Positions 16,412-24,463 of a DNA stretch of 33,418 bases are shown in pieces. Positions within the stretch are counted from its first letter, which is position 1. Each line of letters begins with the position of its first letter. A model generated the notes under the pieces. It saw only the letters and a list, made by a program, of their open reading frames with translations, did not search any database and had not been told where the DNA came from. Source of the DNA: Clostridia bacterium (GTDB lineage Bacteria; Bacillota; Clostridia; Christensenellales; SZUA-584). The position numbers and the translations under genes are program-made. The stretch covers positions 1 to 33,418 of the forward strand of contig JABGQS010000024.1 in NCBI GenBank assembly GCA_018648645.1, read 5' to 3'.

Positions 16412-17071
16412 TTACGGCGCTAAGCCATATACCCAGCCGTCTTTTAATATAAAGAACTTGATTGCAACCACGACAAACCATTGATTATACGCAATTATCG
16501 AAATCCGCTCCACAAGCCCCACAACCGGCACATTGTTCGCAACGATAACGGGCGATATAGCAGCACCTACCAGCATAAACGCAAATGTAATCACCGTGTA
16601 TATCCTGAAACCACTCCATCCGCCAACGCTGAACATAGTGAACCCTATCAGCATTCCGCCAACTATCGTAGCTATCGCGGCCAGCGCCACAAACGTAATG
16701 TGCATAGAAGTATTGACAGTCATTCCCGAACTGTGTGGGTCCAGCCGAAAGATTATCGACGAGAACAGGCTGAACACCCCGCTCAGACCGACAACAATAA
16801 TTCCCGCTTTCGTTGCCCCCTTCAAGCTCGGCGCGTGTGTAATCAGCATCGCCGCGCATGAGAGCGCAATAAACACAAACGATATAATCATCATGGTGTC
16901 AAGCGTCGGCAGTTTTGGCGATCCCTTAATCAACAAATCGCTTACTGAATCTTTGATGTGGCTATATCCTTGGTTCGCTGCCCCTCCAATAAACGAAGCC
17001 CCAAAGTAGAGCAACGGCGATACCACACCAACCAGTATTAAATACCTCGTAACCATCCTTAACGAATCCAT
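16412..17071 (-). CDS. DUF998-family membrane protein in a TetR operon
   Basis: A 219-residue protein with about six transmembrane helices, matching the DUF998 layout: first helix LILVGVVSPLLYFGASFI, and a conserved FRLDPH-type loop after helix 3. The start at 17071 was chosen because AGAGGATG sits 8 bases upstream; an upstream ATG at 17080 lacks spacing for a ribosome site. It lies 12 bases after the TetR gene on the same strand, so expression should follow the TetR operator-promoter. Molecular function unknown. Confidence 0.8.
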   Translation of the reverse strand: MDSLRMVTRYLILVGVVSPLLYFGASFIGGAANQGYSHIKDSVSDLLIKGSPKLPTLDTMMIISFVFIALSCAAMLITHAPSLKGATKAGIIVVGLSGVFSLFSSIIFRLDPHSSGMTVNTSMHITFVALAAIATIVGGMLIGFTMFSVGGWSGFRIYTVITFAFMLVGAAISPVIVANNVPVVGLVERISIIAYNQWFVVVAIKFFILKDGWVYGLAP

Positions 17072-17083
17072 TTTGTGCATCCT

Positions 17084-17764
17084 CTACTTCATCTTTATAT
17101 CGAGCAATTTCGCATCATAGAAGTTAATATCGTTTTCCAAACCAAACAGCTCTTTTGAATACAGTTCAAACGCCATAATCCTGCTTTTTAACACTTCATA
17201 CCCAACCGGATCAACTTTCTTCTTATAGAGTACTATTCCCATTTCGTTGTTAATCGCTACTATAGTGTTTAAGTAAATGAACACACTACCCTTCGGGTTT
17301 ACTATATCGAATTCACCCGTAGTATTTCCCTGTACCATCACCTTCTCATAAATCGGCAAACATTCTTTAAGATAAAACGTTTGCATTTCATTCCTCATTG
17401 CCAGGTTCTCGTCCTTTTGCAGCAAAAGGACGGTCTGCTGAAAGACGTGATCGCCCGTATTCTTTTGCTGTGCCGCGGCACTAAAGAGAGCAATGATTTT
17501 CTGCGTCGGCGTCAGCGAAGCATCGCTTGCAACCTCTTTGATTGCCTCCATCATTGGAACGTAAATCAGCTCCATTATGCTGGCAAGCAGCTCTTTTTTT
17601 GTGCTGAAGTAATGGAAGAATGCGCCCTTGGTCATACCTGCGTTTTGGATAACCTTGTTGATCGAGAACTTCTCAAACCCCACTTCATCAAGCAGCGCTA
17701 CCGCGTGCGAAATAATCTGATTCCTTTTCTCGTTATACTCCTGCTCATTCCTTACTCTCGTCAT
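17084..17764 (-). CDS. TetR-family transcriptional repressor
   Basis: A 226-residue TetR regulator. The N-terminal DNA-binding domain shows the standard pattern: FSINKVIQNAGMTKGAFFHYFSTKKEL. The C-terminal ligand domain is divergent, as usual. The start at 17764 has AAGGA upstream; the ATG at 17794 has no good ribosome site. Two GACCGGTGGT-containing operators lie in and just below its promoter, so autoregulation is likely. It heads a two-gene operon with the DUF998 protein. Ligand unknown. Confidence 0.9.
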   Translation of the reverse strand: MTRVRNEQEYNEKRNQIISHAVALLDEVGFEKFSINKVIQNAGMTKGAFFHYFSTKKELLASIMELIYVPMMEAIKEVASDASLTPTQKIIALFSAAAQQKNTGDHVFQQTVLLLQKDENLAMRNEMQTFYLKECLPIYEKVMVQGNTTGEFDIVNPKGSVFIYLNTIVAINNEMGIVLYKKKVDPVGYEVLKSRIMAFELYSKELFGLENDINFYDAKLLDIKMK

Positions 17765-17808
17765 AATACCGTTCCTTATAGATATTCTAACCATTTACCA
17801 ATTAAAAT

Positions 17809-17864
17809 ACCGACCACCGGTCTGTTTATGCTATTAATATACCACCGGTCGGTTTAAGTGTCAA
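17809..17864 (-). promoter_or_regulatory. TetR promoter with two operators
   Basis: The minus-strand promoter is TTGACA (17864-17859), a 17-base spacer, TATATT (17841-17836). The spacer contains one operator (17841-17855, ACCGACCGGTGGT on the minus strand). A second related site lies at 17809-17825 just downstream of the start point (GACCGGTGGTCGGT on the minus strand). Both resemble the palindromic ACCGACCGGTCGGT sites of many TetR repressors. Confidence 0.75.
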
Positions 17865-17890
17865 GTGTTTTCTAAAATAAAATTCTGTAC

Positions 17891-17917
17891 AAAAAAAGCC
17901 CCACCTACAGGGCTTTA
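17891..17917 (-). terminator. Rho-independent terminator after ackA
   Basis: Read on the minus strand, AAAGCCC and GGGCTTT form a perfect 7-bp stem (plus-strand 17895-17901 and 17910-17916) followed by a T-run. It lies about 55 bases past the ackA stop. Confidence 0.8.
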
Positions 17918-17972
17918 ATATTACTCCAAGTTAATTTAAACACGCTCTCTAGATTTGCTCTGACAATCTCCC

Positions 17973-19196
17973 TCAAACCGCATCCCGATGCACTTCACCC
18001 ACCCGACTGCATATATCCAGCGTATCTCGTGCAATCATCAGCTCTTCATCCGTCAGAACCACCATTACCGCCACTTTGCTGTCAGGTGTCGAGATAATCT
18101 TTTGAACCCCTCTGCTATTGTTTTGCTCTCGGTCAATATCGACCCCAAGAAACTCAAGTTCCTCCGTTATCAATCCCCTTACCCCAAAATCATTCTCGCC
18201 AATGCCCCCGGCAAACACAATCGCGTCAACCCCGTTCATCGCGGCAACATACGAACCAATGTATTTCTTTACTCGATAGCAAAACACTTCGATTGCAATC
18301 ATAGAGCGCTCATCGCCTAGCTCAACATGCTTCCAAAGATCTCGAAAATCACTCGACTTTCCGGACAACCCCAACACTCCGCACCCGGTATTAAGATAAT
18401 CTATCACTCCCTCAATATCCATGTCCTTCTTCTTCATCAAATACTGCACAATCGCAGGGTCAATATCACCGCATCGTGTGCCCATTACAAAGCCCTCCAG
18501 CGGAGTGAACCCCATCGACGTATCAATCGACACGCCGTTTTTGACAGCCGACACGCTCGACCCATTCCCCAAATGACACGTAATCAGCTTTAACTCACCA
18601 ATATCCCTGCCCAGCATTTTGGCCGCCTGCATTACCATATACTTATGAGAAGTACCATGAAACCCATACCGGCGAATTTTCAAATCTGTGTATGCATCAT
18701 ACGACAACCCATAAAGAAATGCTTTGCTTGGCAGCGTTTGATGAAACGCAGTGTCAAATACCGCAACCATCGGCGTGTCCGTCATAATTCTTTTACACGC
18801 TTCAATAACCACAACGCTCACAGGGTTATGCAGCGGTGCAAGCTCCCCGTTCTCCCTAATGGCCTGCAGCGTCAAATCATCAATCAACGACGCATCAGAG
18901 AACCTCTCTCCACCGTGAGCAATCCTAAACCCTATCGCACCGATTTGCTCAATGCTCTCGATAACGCCATATTCGCTGGACAGCAGAGTTTCAACAACAG
19001 CTTCAACCGCCTCATTATGGTCGGCGATGCTCGCGTTCTCAATCACCTTGTCCTCGCCGTTGGCGTGGTGTTTCAGCGTAGTTCCTTCAATCCCAATTCG
19101 CTCTACAATTCCCGATGCCAATACGATTTCAAGCTCCATATCAATCATTTGATACTTCAAAGATGAACTTCCTGCATTTACAACAAATATATTCAT
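17973..19196 (-). CDS. ackA: Acetate kinase
   Basis: A 407-residue enzyme that interconverts acetyl phosphate plus ADP and acetate plus ATP. Family signatures are intact: NAGSSSLKYQ at the N-terminus, FDTAFHQTLP, RRYGFHGTSHKYM, the catalytic loop CHLGNGSSVSAVKNG and GFTPLEGFVMGTRCGD. Length is typical. It lies 245 bases downstream of the dehydrogenase E3 gene on the same strand. I see no convincing terminator and no strong promoter in that gap, so co-transcription is possible but unproven. No pta gene is in the window. Together with the dehydrogenase it could make ATP from pyruvate-derived acetyl-CoA. Confidence 0.97.
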   Translation of the reverse strand: MNIFVVNAGSSSLKYQMIDMELEIVLASGIVERIGIEGTTLKHHANGEDKVIENASIADHNEAVEAVVETLLSSEYGVIESIEQIGAIGFRIAHGGERFSDASLIDDLTLQAIRENGELAPLHNPVSVVVIEACKRIMTDTPMVAVFDTAFHQTLPSKAFLYGLSYDAYTDLKIRRYGFHGTSHKYMVMQAAKMLGRDIGELKLITCHLGNGSSVSAVKNGVSIDTSMGFTPLEGFVMGTRCGDIDPAIVQYLMKKKDMDIEGVIDYLNTGCGVLGLSGKSSDFRDLWKHVELGDERSMIAIEVFCYRVKKYIGSYVAAMNGVDAIVFAGGIGENDFGVRGLITEELEFLGVDIDREQNNSRGVQKIISTPDSKVAVMVVLTDEELMIARDTLDICSRVGEVHRDAV

Positions 19197-19441
19197 ATTC
19201 CATTCCTTTTCACATTATTCGCGTACAACAAATAACTGCCCGCGCTCGGTTAAAATAATCACTATCAAATTGCTTCTCACCGGCTCTTGCTCAAGATAAA
19301 ATCGATTCGTTCAAATGTACAGCTGTTTTCTACTTTATGTATTAGCCAAAGTTTGAAGTGTCTCGCCAACAAATTTCGTATCCCTGTCATAAACCCCGTC
19401 CGTATTGGTCAGAGCCCATAACAGGAGTGAAATCTCAGCTC

Positions 19442-21190
19442 TTATATATGCAACGCTCCCTTGCTGCTCCCAAGGAACGCCTCGCTCATCGCTTCACTTA
19501 GCGTCGGATGCGCGTGCACCGTAGTCCCTGCTGATTCTGCCGTAGCTTCCAGCCGCATCGCAATCGCAGCTTCGTGTATCAGCGTGCTCGCTTCAGGTCC
19601 AATGATGTGCACACCGAGTATCTCGCCAAATCGCGGATCGGTGACCACTTTGATAAACCCTTCGCTCTCGCCCATCGTCAACGCTTTGCCGTTAGCCGCA
19701 AACGGGAATTTAAACTCTCTGGCTTCAATGCCTTGGCTTTCTGCCTGCGCCTTAGTCAATCCAATGTATGCGATTTCTATATCCGTAAACACGCACGACG
19801 GTATATTTTGCTCTTCCGCCTCGGTCTTTCCGTCAAACAAACGCTCAACAGCCGCAACGCCCTGTTCACTCGCCGCGTGCGCCAGCTGACAAATCCCGTT
19901 CATATCGCCAATCGCATACACGCTCCTAAGATTCGTGCACATAAACTCATCCACATTCACAAACCCGCGCTTTGTCATATCAACGCCCAGCGCCTCAAAC
20001 GCATCGGTGTTTACTTTCCTGCCAACGGCTTCGAGCACCATATCGCACTTGACCGTGTTGTCGTCACTCATTATCACGGTATACCCCGCTTTTTCTTTCC
20101 TTATCGCGTCCACAGTCACACCCGTCGTCAGCTTAATGCCGTTTTTGCTCATATGCCTAGCCAAATACGTCGCAACTTCGTCATCCACCATCGGCAGTAT
20201 GCTCGGCAGCAACTCAACAATCGTCACGTCCACGCCAAAGCTGTTCATGATACAGCCAATTTCACAGCCGATAATTCCGCCGCCCACAATCACCATAGTC
20301 TTCGGCAGCTTTTTAAGCCCCATCAGCTTATCCGTGTTGTATATCTCCACGCCGTCCGCCACGTTTCTCAGCACAGACAACGGGCTGCTTCCCGTAGCCA
20401 GTATCGCATACTTGCAAGTAATCGTTTTGTCATTTACGCTAATTTCGTGCTCCTTGCTCATCTTAGCTTCGCCGTTGATGACTTCAACCTTCGCTTTTTT
20501 CAGCAAAGCTCCAACACCGCCGGTCAGTTGCTTCACAACCTTGTCCTTGCGCTTCATGATCTTAGCAAAATCAAACTTAGCGCCTTCTATCTCAAACCCA
20601 AACTCGCCCGCGTTCTGTATGCTCTGCCACTGCTTCGCGCTGGTATACAATGCTTTGGTCGGTATACACCCTCGGTTCAGGCACGCTCCGCCCAACACGT
20701 CCTTCTCAATCACAACAGTTTTCACACCAAGCTGCGCTGCTCTTAGAGCCGCCACATATCCGCCCGGTCCTCCGCCAATAATCGCCAAGTCATAGTCATA
20801 CGTCTTGCCATCGTCCTCAAGCGCTGCCGCTTTCTTCTTCGGCGTTGCAGTCGGTGCGCTCCGCTCTGACGAGCTCGGTGCTGCACTCGGTGCTGCTCCG
20901 TCTTTGCTTTCCGCCGAAACCACAACCTTCTCAATCTCAGGCACTTCCTCGCCCGCTTCACCGATGTACCCTACTTCAAGGTCACAAGGCACGTCCTCGC
21001 CTTCCTCGTAATACTGCTTCAGCAATATCCCCGCATACAACGAATCCACTTCCAGCGTGGTCTTGTCCGTCTCTACTTCATAAAGATAATCGCCTTTTTC
21101 AACCTTGTCGCCCTCATTTATCAGCCACTTGACGATTTTACCTTCCGTCATTGTCATGCCAAGCCTTGGCATTACCGTAAAATTACCCAT
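19442..21190 (-). CDS. lpdA: Dihydrolipoamide dehydrogenase (E3) with N-terminal lipoyl domain
   Basis: A 582-residue E3, about 110 longer than usual because it begins with a lipoyl domain (residues 1-80). The lipoyl-lysine is K43 in the VETDKTT motif. A flexible Ala/Ser/Pro/Lys linker (about 85-125) follows. The FAD motif IIGGGPGGY starts near residue 137 and the redox disulfide is CLNRGC. The NAD-binding GGGIIGCEIG, FAD-contacting YAIGDMNG and C-terminal HAHPTLSE dimer motif complete the enzyme. It reoxidises dihydrolipoamide with NAD+ and here also supplies the swinging arm. The start overlaps the end of the E2 gene by 8 bases, with GGAGG inside E2. Confidence 0.95.
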   Translation of the reverse strand: MGNFTVMPRLGMTMTEGKIVKWLINEGDKVEKGDYLYEVETDKTTLEVDSLYAGILLKQYYEEGEDVPCDLEVGYIGEAGEEVPEIEKVVVSAESKDGAAPSAAPSSSERSAPTATPKKKAAALEDDGKTYDYDLAIIGGGPGGYVAALRAAQLGVKTVVIEKDVLGGACLNRGCIPTKALYTSAKQWQSIQNAGEFGFEIEGAKFDFAKIMKRKDKVVKQLTGGVGALLKKAKVEVINGEAKMSKEHEISVNDKTITCKYAILATGSSPLSVLRNVADGVEIYNTDKLMGLKKLPKTMVIVGGGIIGCEIGCIMNSFGVDVTIVELLPSILPMVDDEVATYLARHMSKNGIKLTTGVTVDAIRKEKAGYTVIMSDDNTVKCDMVLEAVGRKVNTDAFEALGVDMTKRGFVNVDEFMCTNLRSVYAIGDMNGICQLAHAASEQGVAAVERLFDGKTEAEEQNIPSCVFTDIEIAYIGLTKAQAESQGIEAREFKFPFAANGKALTMGESEGFIKVVTDPRFGEILGVHIIGPEASTLIHEAAIAMRLEATAESAGTTVHAHPTLSEAMSEAFLGSSKGALHI

Positions 21191-22127
21191 TGCTATCCTC
21201 CATACATGTCGGGTGCTCTATAATTTCTTTCAACCGCTTCATAAACATACCGCTTACCGCTCCGTCGATATGCCGATGGTCGCTCGTCACGCTCATTCGC
21301 ATTATCGGCCTTATGCCGATGTTTCCGTCAACAGGCACAACCGTGTCGGCAATCGTCCCGACTCCAAGTATCGCCGCTTCGGGCAAGTTGATAATCGGCG
21401 TAAAGTCGTCCACCGGAAACGCTCCCATGTTGCTTATCGTGAACGTACCGCCGCTATACTCCTCCGGTGCAAGTCTTCCTTCGCGCGCTTTGCCGACAAG
21501 TCTCTTTCTCTCGGCGGTAATCTGCCCAATCGACAGCCTATCCGCGTTCTTGATATTCGGCACAATCAACCCGTCCTCCAGCGCAACCGCCAGCCCAACG
21601 TTAATCTGCTCGTGTATCTTAATATGCGTCTCCATGAACGAACTATTCATAATCATGTTGTCTCTTAGCGCCATCGCAGCCGCTTTAATCAACAAATCCG
21701 AATACGTCGGCTTTATTCCGCCGCTCGCAACGCTCTGCTGCGCCAACTGCGCTAAGAACACCTTCAGCTCACCCGCATCAATGCTGCCGTGGTTGGTATA
21801 CTGCGGCGCATTCGTCAAACTCTCGCTCATCCTGCGCGCAATCACACTGCGCATACCGCTCAGCGGAATCACATTGTCCTGCATGGCTTGTTTGTAAGCC
21901 AGCACGTCCTCTTTACCTATTGTATCTCTCGAGTCAATCTGGTTTATGTCCACGTTGTAGTACTGCGCCACCGCTTGTGCCAAAGGGGTTGCACTAAATC
22001 CTTTAAACGCCAACACATCGCTTAGCTGCACATATCCGGTCACTCCCGTGCCGTGTATCCTAGCCAAATCAACTCGCTTGTCACCCGCTGCTTTTCTGGC
22101 GGCGGGCGTTGCCATTATTATTGACAT
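21183..22127 (-). CDS. Dihydrolipoamide acyltransferase (E2) lacking a lipoyl domain
   Basis: A 314-residue E2 of a pyruvate or acetoin dehydrogenase complex. The N-terminus is a peripheral subunit-binding domain (residues 5-42: ATPAARKAA...GTGVTGYVQLSDV), and a second, more divergent one follows (46-80: ATPLAQAVA...KEDVLAY). The catalytic domain runs from about residue 85 to the end, with the active-site motif DHRHIDG (His284, Asp288). No lipoyl domain is present; the only one in the operon is on E3. I recall a similar arrangement in streptococcal E2 proteins. GGAGGG precedes the start, which lies 11 bases after E1beta. Acetyl transfer to CoA is expected. Confidence 0.92.
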   Translation of the reverse strand: MSIIMATPAARKAAGDKRVDLARIHGTGVTGYVQLSDVLAFKGFSATPLAQAVAQYYNVDINQIDSRDTIGKEDVLAYKQAMQDNVIPLSGMRSVIARRMSESLTNAPQYTNHGSIDAGELKVFLAQLAQQSVASGGIKPTYSDLLIKAAAMALRDNMIMNSSFMETHIKIHEQINVGLAVALEDGLIVPNIKNADRLSIGQITAERKRLVGKAREGRLAPEEYSGGTFTISNMGAFPVDDFTPIINLPEAAILGVGTIADTVVPVDGNIGIRPIMRMSVTSDHRHIDGAVSGMFMKRLKEIIEHPTCMEDSNG

Positions 22128-22138
22128 TGCTCGCCCTC

Positions 22139-23116
22139 CTATTTCAGCAGCTCTTTTGCTTTTTCATATATCGTCTCTACCTGCGGCACAACCTGCGCTT
22201 CAAGCTCCGGCGAATACGGTATCGGTATAAAGTCTCCGCCAAACCGTTTGATCGGTCTGTCAAGATAGAAGAACGCTTCGCTGTCGCCAATCACTCCGGC
22301 AACCTCTGCGCCCACGCCATAGTTCTGCACACCTTCGTGCGTTATCAGCACTCGGCCCGTCTTCTTTGCCGACTCGATAATCGTCTGCGTATCCAGCGGT
22401 GACAGCGTGCGCAAATCAACAACCTCTGCGTCAATGCCGTCTTTCTCCAGCATCTCTGCCGCTTTCAACGCCTTTTGCAGCGTATAGCTATAGCTTATTA
22501 TCGTGATATCTTTTCCCGCTCGCTTCACGTCCGCTTTGCCGATGGGGATCACATAATCATCGTCCGGCACTTCGCCCTTCACACTATACCCAATCTTGTG
22601 CTCAAAAAACAGCACCGGGTTATCGTCGCGTATCGCCGCTTTTAATAATCCCTTTGCGTCATATGGCGTGCTCGGCATAATCACCTTTAATCCCGGCACA
22701 TGGCAGAACCACGCTTCCAGCGACTGCGAATGCTGCGCCGCAGCTCCGCTTCCGCTGCCCGTCGGTGTGCGTACCACCATAGGTATCTTCACTTGTCCGC
22801 CCAGCATAAATCGCTGTTTTGCTGCTTGGTTGACCAACGCATCCATCGCGATAGTCACAAAGTCGCTAAACATATACTCGACTATCGGTCGATACCCGGC
22901 CATCGCCGCGCCCACCGCCATCGACGTGAACCCGCTCTCCACAATCGGCGTGTCCATCAATCGCTCTTCGCCAAACTCTTCGAGGAAACCATTGGTTATG
23001 CCAAAACATCCGCCATATATTCCCATGTCCTCGCCCATCATAAATATCTTTTCATCCCGCCGCATCTCTTCACGCAGCGCGTCCGTAATTGCTTGCTTAA
23101 ATGTTATAACCGCCAT
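22139..23116 (-). CDS. Pyruvate/acetoin dehydrogenase E1 beta subunit
   Basis: A 325-residue transketolase-like subunit that pairs with E1alpha to decarboxylate a 2-oxo acid or acetoin using thiamine diphosphate. The TPP-activating Glu is E60 (IVESGF). The motif AAQHSQSLEAWFCHVPGLKV (about 126-145) is highly typical of this family. The C-terminal domain includes ITHEGVQNYGVGAEV. GGGGAGG precedes the start, which lies 12 bases after E1alpha. The choice between pyruvate and acetoin cannot be settled from sequence alone. Confidence 0.95.
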   Translation of the reverse strand: MAVITFKQAITDALREEMRRDEKIFMMGEDMGIYGGCFGITNGFLEEFGEERLMDTPIVESGFTSMAVGAAMAGYRPIVEYMFSDFVTIAMDALVNQAAKQRFMLGGQVKIPMVVRTPTGSGSGAAAQHSQSLEAWFCHVPGLKVIMPSTPYDAKGLLKAAIRDDNPVLFFEHKIGYSVKGEVPDDDYVIPIGKADVKRAGKDITIISYSYTLQKALKAAEMLEKDGIDAEVVDLRTLSPLDTQTIIESAKKTGRVLITHEGVQNYGVGAEVAGVIGDSEAFFYLDRPIKRFGGDFIPIPYSPELEAQVVPQVETIYEKAKELLK

Positions 23117-23128
23117 ATTGTCCTCCCC

Positions 23129-24085
23129 CTATGCGTAAACGAGCGATTTCGCTTCGTCCAATGAAACAATCGGTGCTGCCATCGCATACTCAACCGCTTC
23201 TTCCATATAGTCCTCAGCCTGCTTATAAATCGCCTTTAGTTCATCGTCTTTAAATCCGTCTTTAAGCATGTACTGCTCAAAGCGCATAATCGGACACTTG
23301 GCCTTCCACTCCGCTTCTTCCTCGCGCGTTCTGTAAGCACGCTTGTCGCTTTTGGAGTGCCCAAGCCATCTGTACGTCTTCGCTTCAATCAGCGTTGGTC
23401 CGTCTCCGCGCCGTGCACGCTCTGCCGCTTCCCCTACTGCTTCCATCATGGCAAACACATCGTTTCCGTCCACAACAACGCCCGGCATTCCATACGCCAC
23501 AGCCCTGTCTGCAATGTTCGGAACAGACACCGTCTTCTCCACAGAAGTTGACATACCATACTGATTGTTCTCGCATATATACACTATCGGCAGCTTCCAA
23601 AGCTGCGCCATGTTCAGCGCCTCATGGAAAACACCCGTGTTGGATGTCCCGTCACCAAAGAAGTCGATTATAATCTTATTTTCCTTATCCTTTTTCAGCG
23701 CCAGCGCAACCCCTGTTGCAATCGGAATTGCCGGACCGATAATCCCGTTCGCGCCATAGTTATTAGACTCAATATCCACGATGTGCATCGATCCACCCAT
23801 GCCTTTGCAAAACCCGGGTTCGCGCCCCAATAGTTCGCACATCATCTTTTTAACATCCGCCTCTTTGGCAATACAGTGGCTGTGTCCTCTATGGCTGCTC
23901 ATCATCAGGTCGTCCTTGTTGGTCGCATATATCGCGCCCACAGCAACGCCCTCCTGTCCAACGCTCAAATGCGTGGTTCCATGAATCATCCCGCGCATAA
24001 ACATCTCGTTCACCCGCTCCTCAAAAATCCGCGCAGAGTATAGCTTATAGAGCATATCCCTTGCTGTTTCCTTACTCAGTTTCAT
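23129..24085 (-). CDS. Pyruvate/acetoin dehydrogenase E1 alpha subunit
   Basis: A 318-residue TPP-binding subunit, first gene of the dehydrogenase operon. The TPP/magnesium motif runs from GDG at 144-146 to NN at 173-174. Other family markers are HGTTHLSVGQEGVAVG (residues 35-50), SHRGHSHCIAKE and the phosphorylation-loop equivalent WLGHSKSDKRAYRT. The length and the RGHSH motif fit both acetoin dehydrogenase (AcoA) and the short two-chain pyruvate dehydrogenases. The nearby ackA favours an acetyl-CoA-to-acetate route, which both would supply. AAAGGAAAG precedes the start. Confidence 0.95.
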   Translation of the reverse strand: MKLSKETARDMLYKLYSARIFEERVNEMFMRGMIHGTTHLSVGQEGVAVGAIYATNKDDLMMSSHRGHSHCIAKEADVKKMMCELLGREPGFCKGMGGSMHIVDIESNNYGANGIIGPAIPIATGVALALKKDKENKIIIDFFGDGTSNTGVFHEALNMAQLWKLPIVYICENNQYGMSTSVEKTVSVPNIADRAVAYGMPGVVVDGNDVFAMMEAVGEAAERARRGDGPTLIEAKTYRWLGHSKSDKRAYRTREEEAEWKAKCPIMRFEQYMLKDGFKDDELKAIYKQAEDYMEEAVEYAMAAPIVSLDEAKSLVYA

Positions 24086-24260
24086 CTATCTTCTTTCCTT
24101 TCAAAAATAATATACATGTTGTTTGCCTATGTCGCACCTTGTCTCAATACAACCCTTACTTGTGTCCACTGCATCCTGCTCCGGTGTCTACGCATTCCGG
24201 GTCACATATTCGACCAATAAACCATCATATCAATGCACATCATACACCAATATTTCATTC
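24086..24260 (-). other. Long 5' leader of the dehydrogenase operon
   Basis: If the promoter at 24267-24295 is used, the transcript carries about 175 bases before the E1alpha start. The leader contains a 22-codon open frame (24195-24127) without a clear ribosome site, and a short CCGG...CCGG hairpin. I do not recognise a riboswitch. Confidence 0.45.
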
Positions 24261-24266
24261 TGTTCA

Positions 24267-24295
24267 ATTTTATCACCCACATTCCCATATGTCAA
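24267..24295 (-). promoter_or_regulatory. Promoter of the dehydrogenase operon
   Basis: On the minus strand, a consensus TTGACA (24295-24290), a 17-base spacer and TAAAAT (24272-24267). It lies in the region shared with the divergent SorC-type regulator gene. Confidence 0.75.
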
Positions 24296-24402
24296 TTCAT
24301 TAGGTAAACCAGCACATTCGTGCCCTCATGTCGTCATTTGTTCTTAGTATATCGAATTTCAAGGCACATAATTCATTCTTTTGTGTAATTATCGTGATAT
24401 TG

Positions 24403-24435
24403 TTTACATTTTCTACAGATTTGTGTTAATATAAT
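24403..24435 (+). promoter_or_regulatory. Promoter of the SorC-type regulator
   Basis: TTTACA (24403-24408) is followed after 18 bases by TAATAT (24427-24432), which overlaps a perfect TATAAT (24430-24435). Because this -10 covers the upstream ATG at 24434, that ATG cannot be the usual start, which supports 24464. Confidence 0.65.
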
Positions 24436-24463
24436 GTCGAATACAGCACATAAAGGGTGTAAT

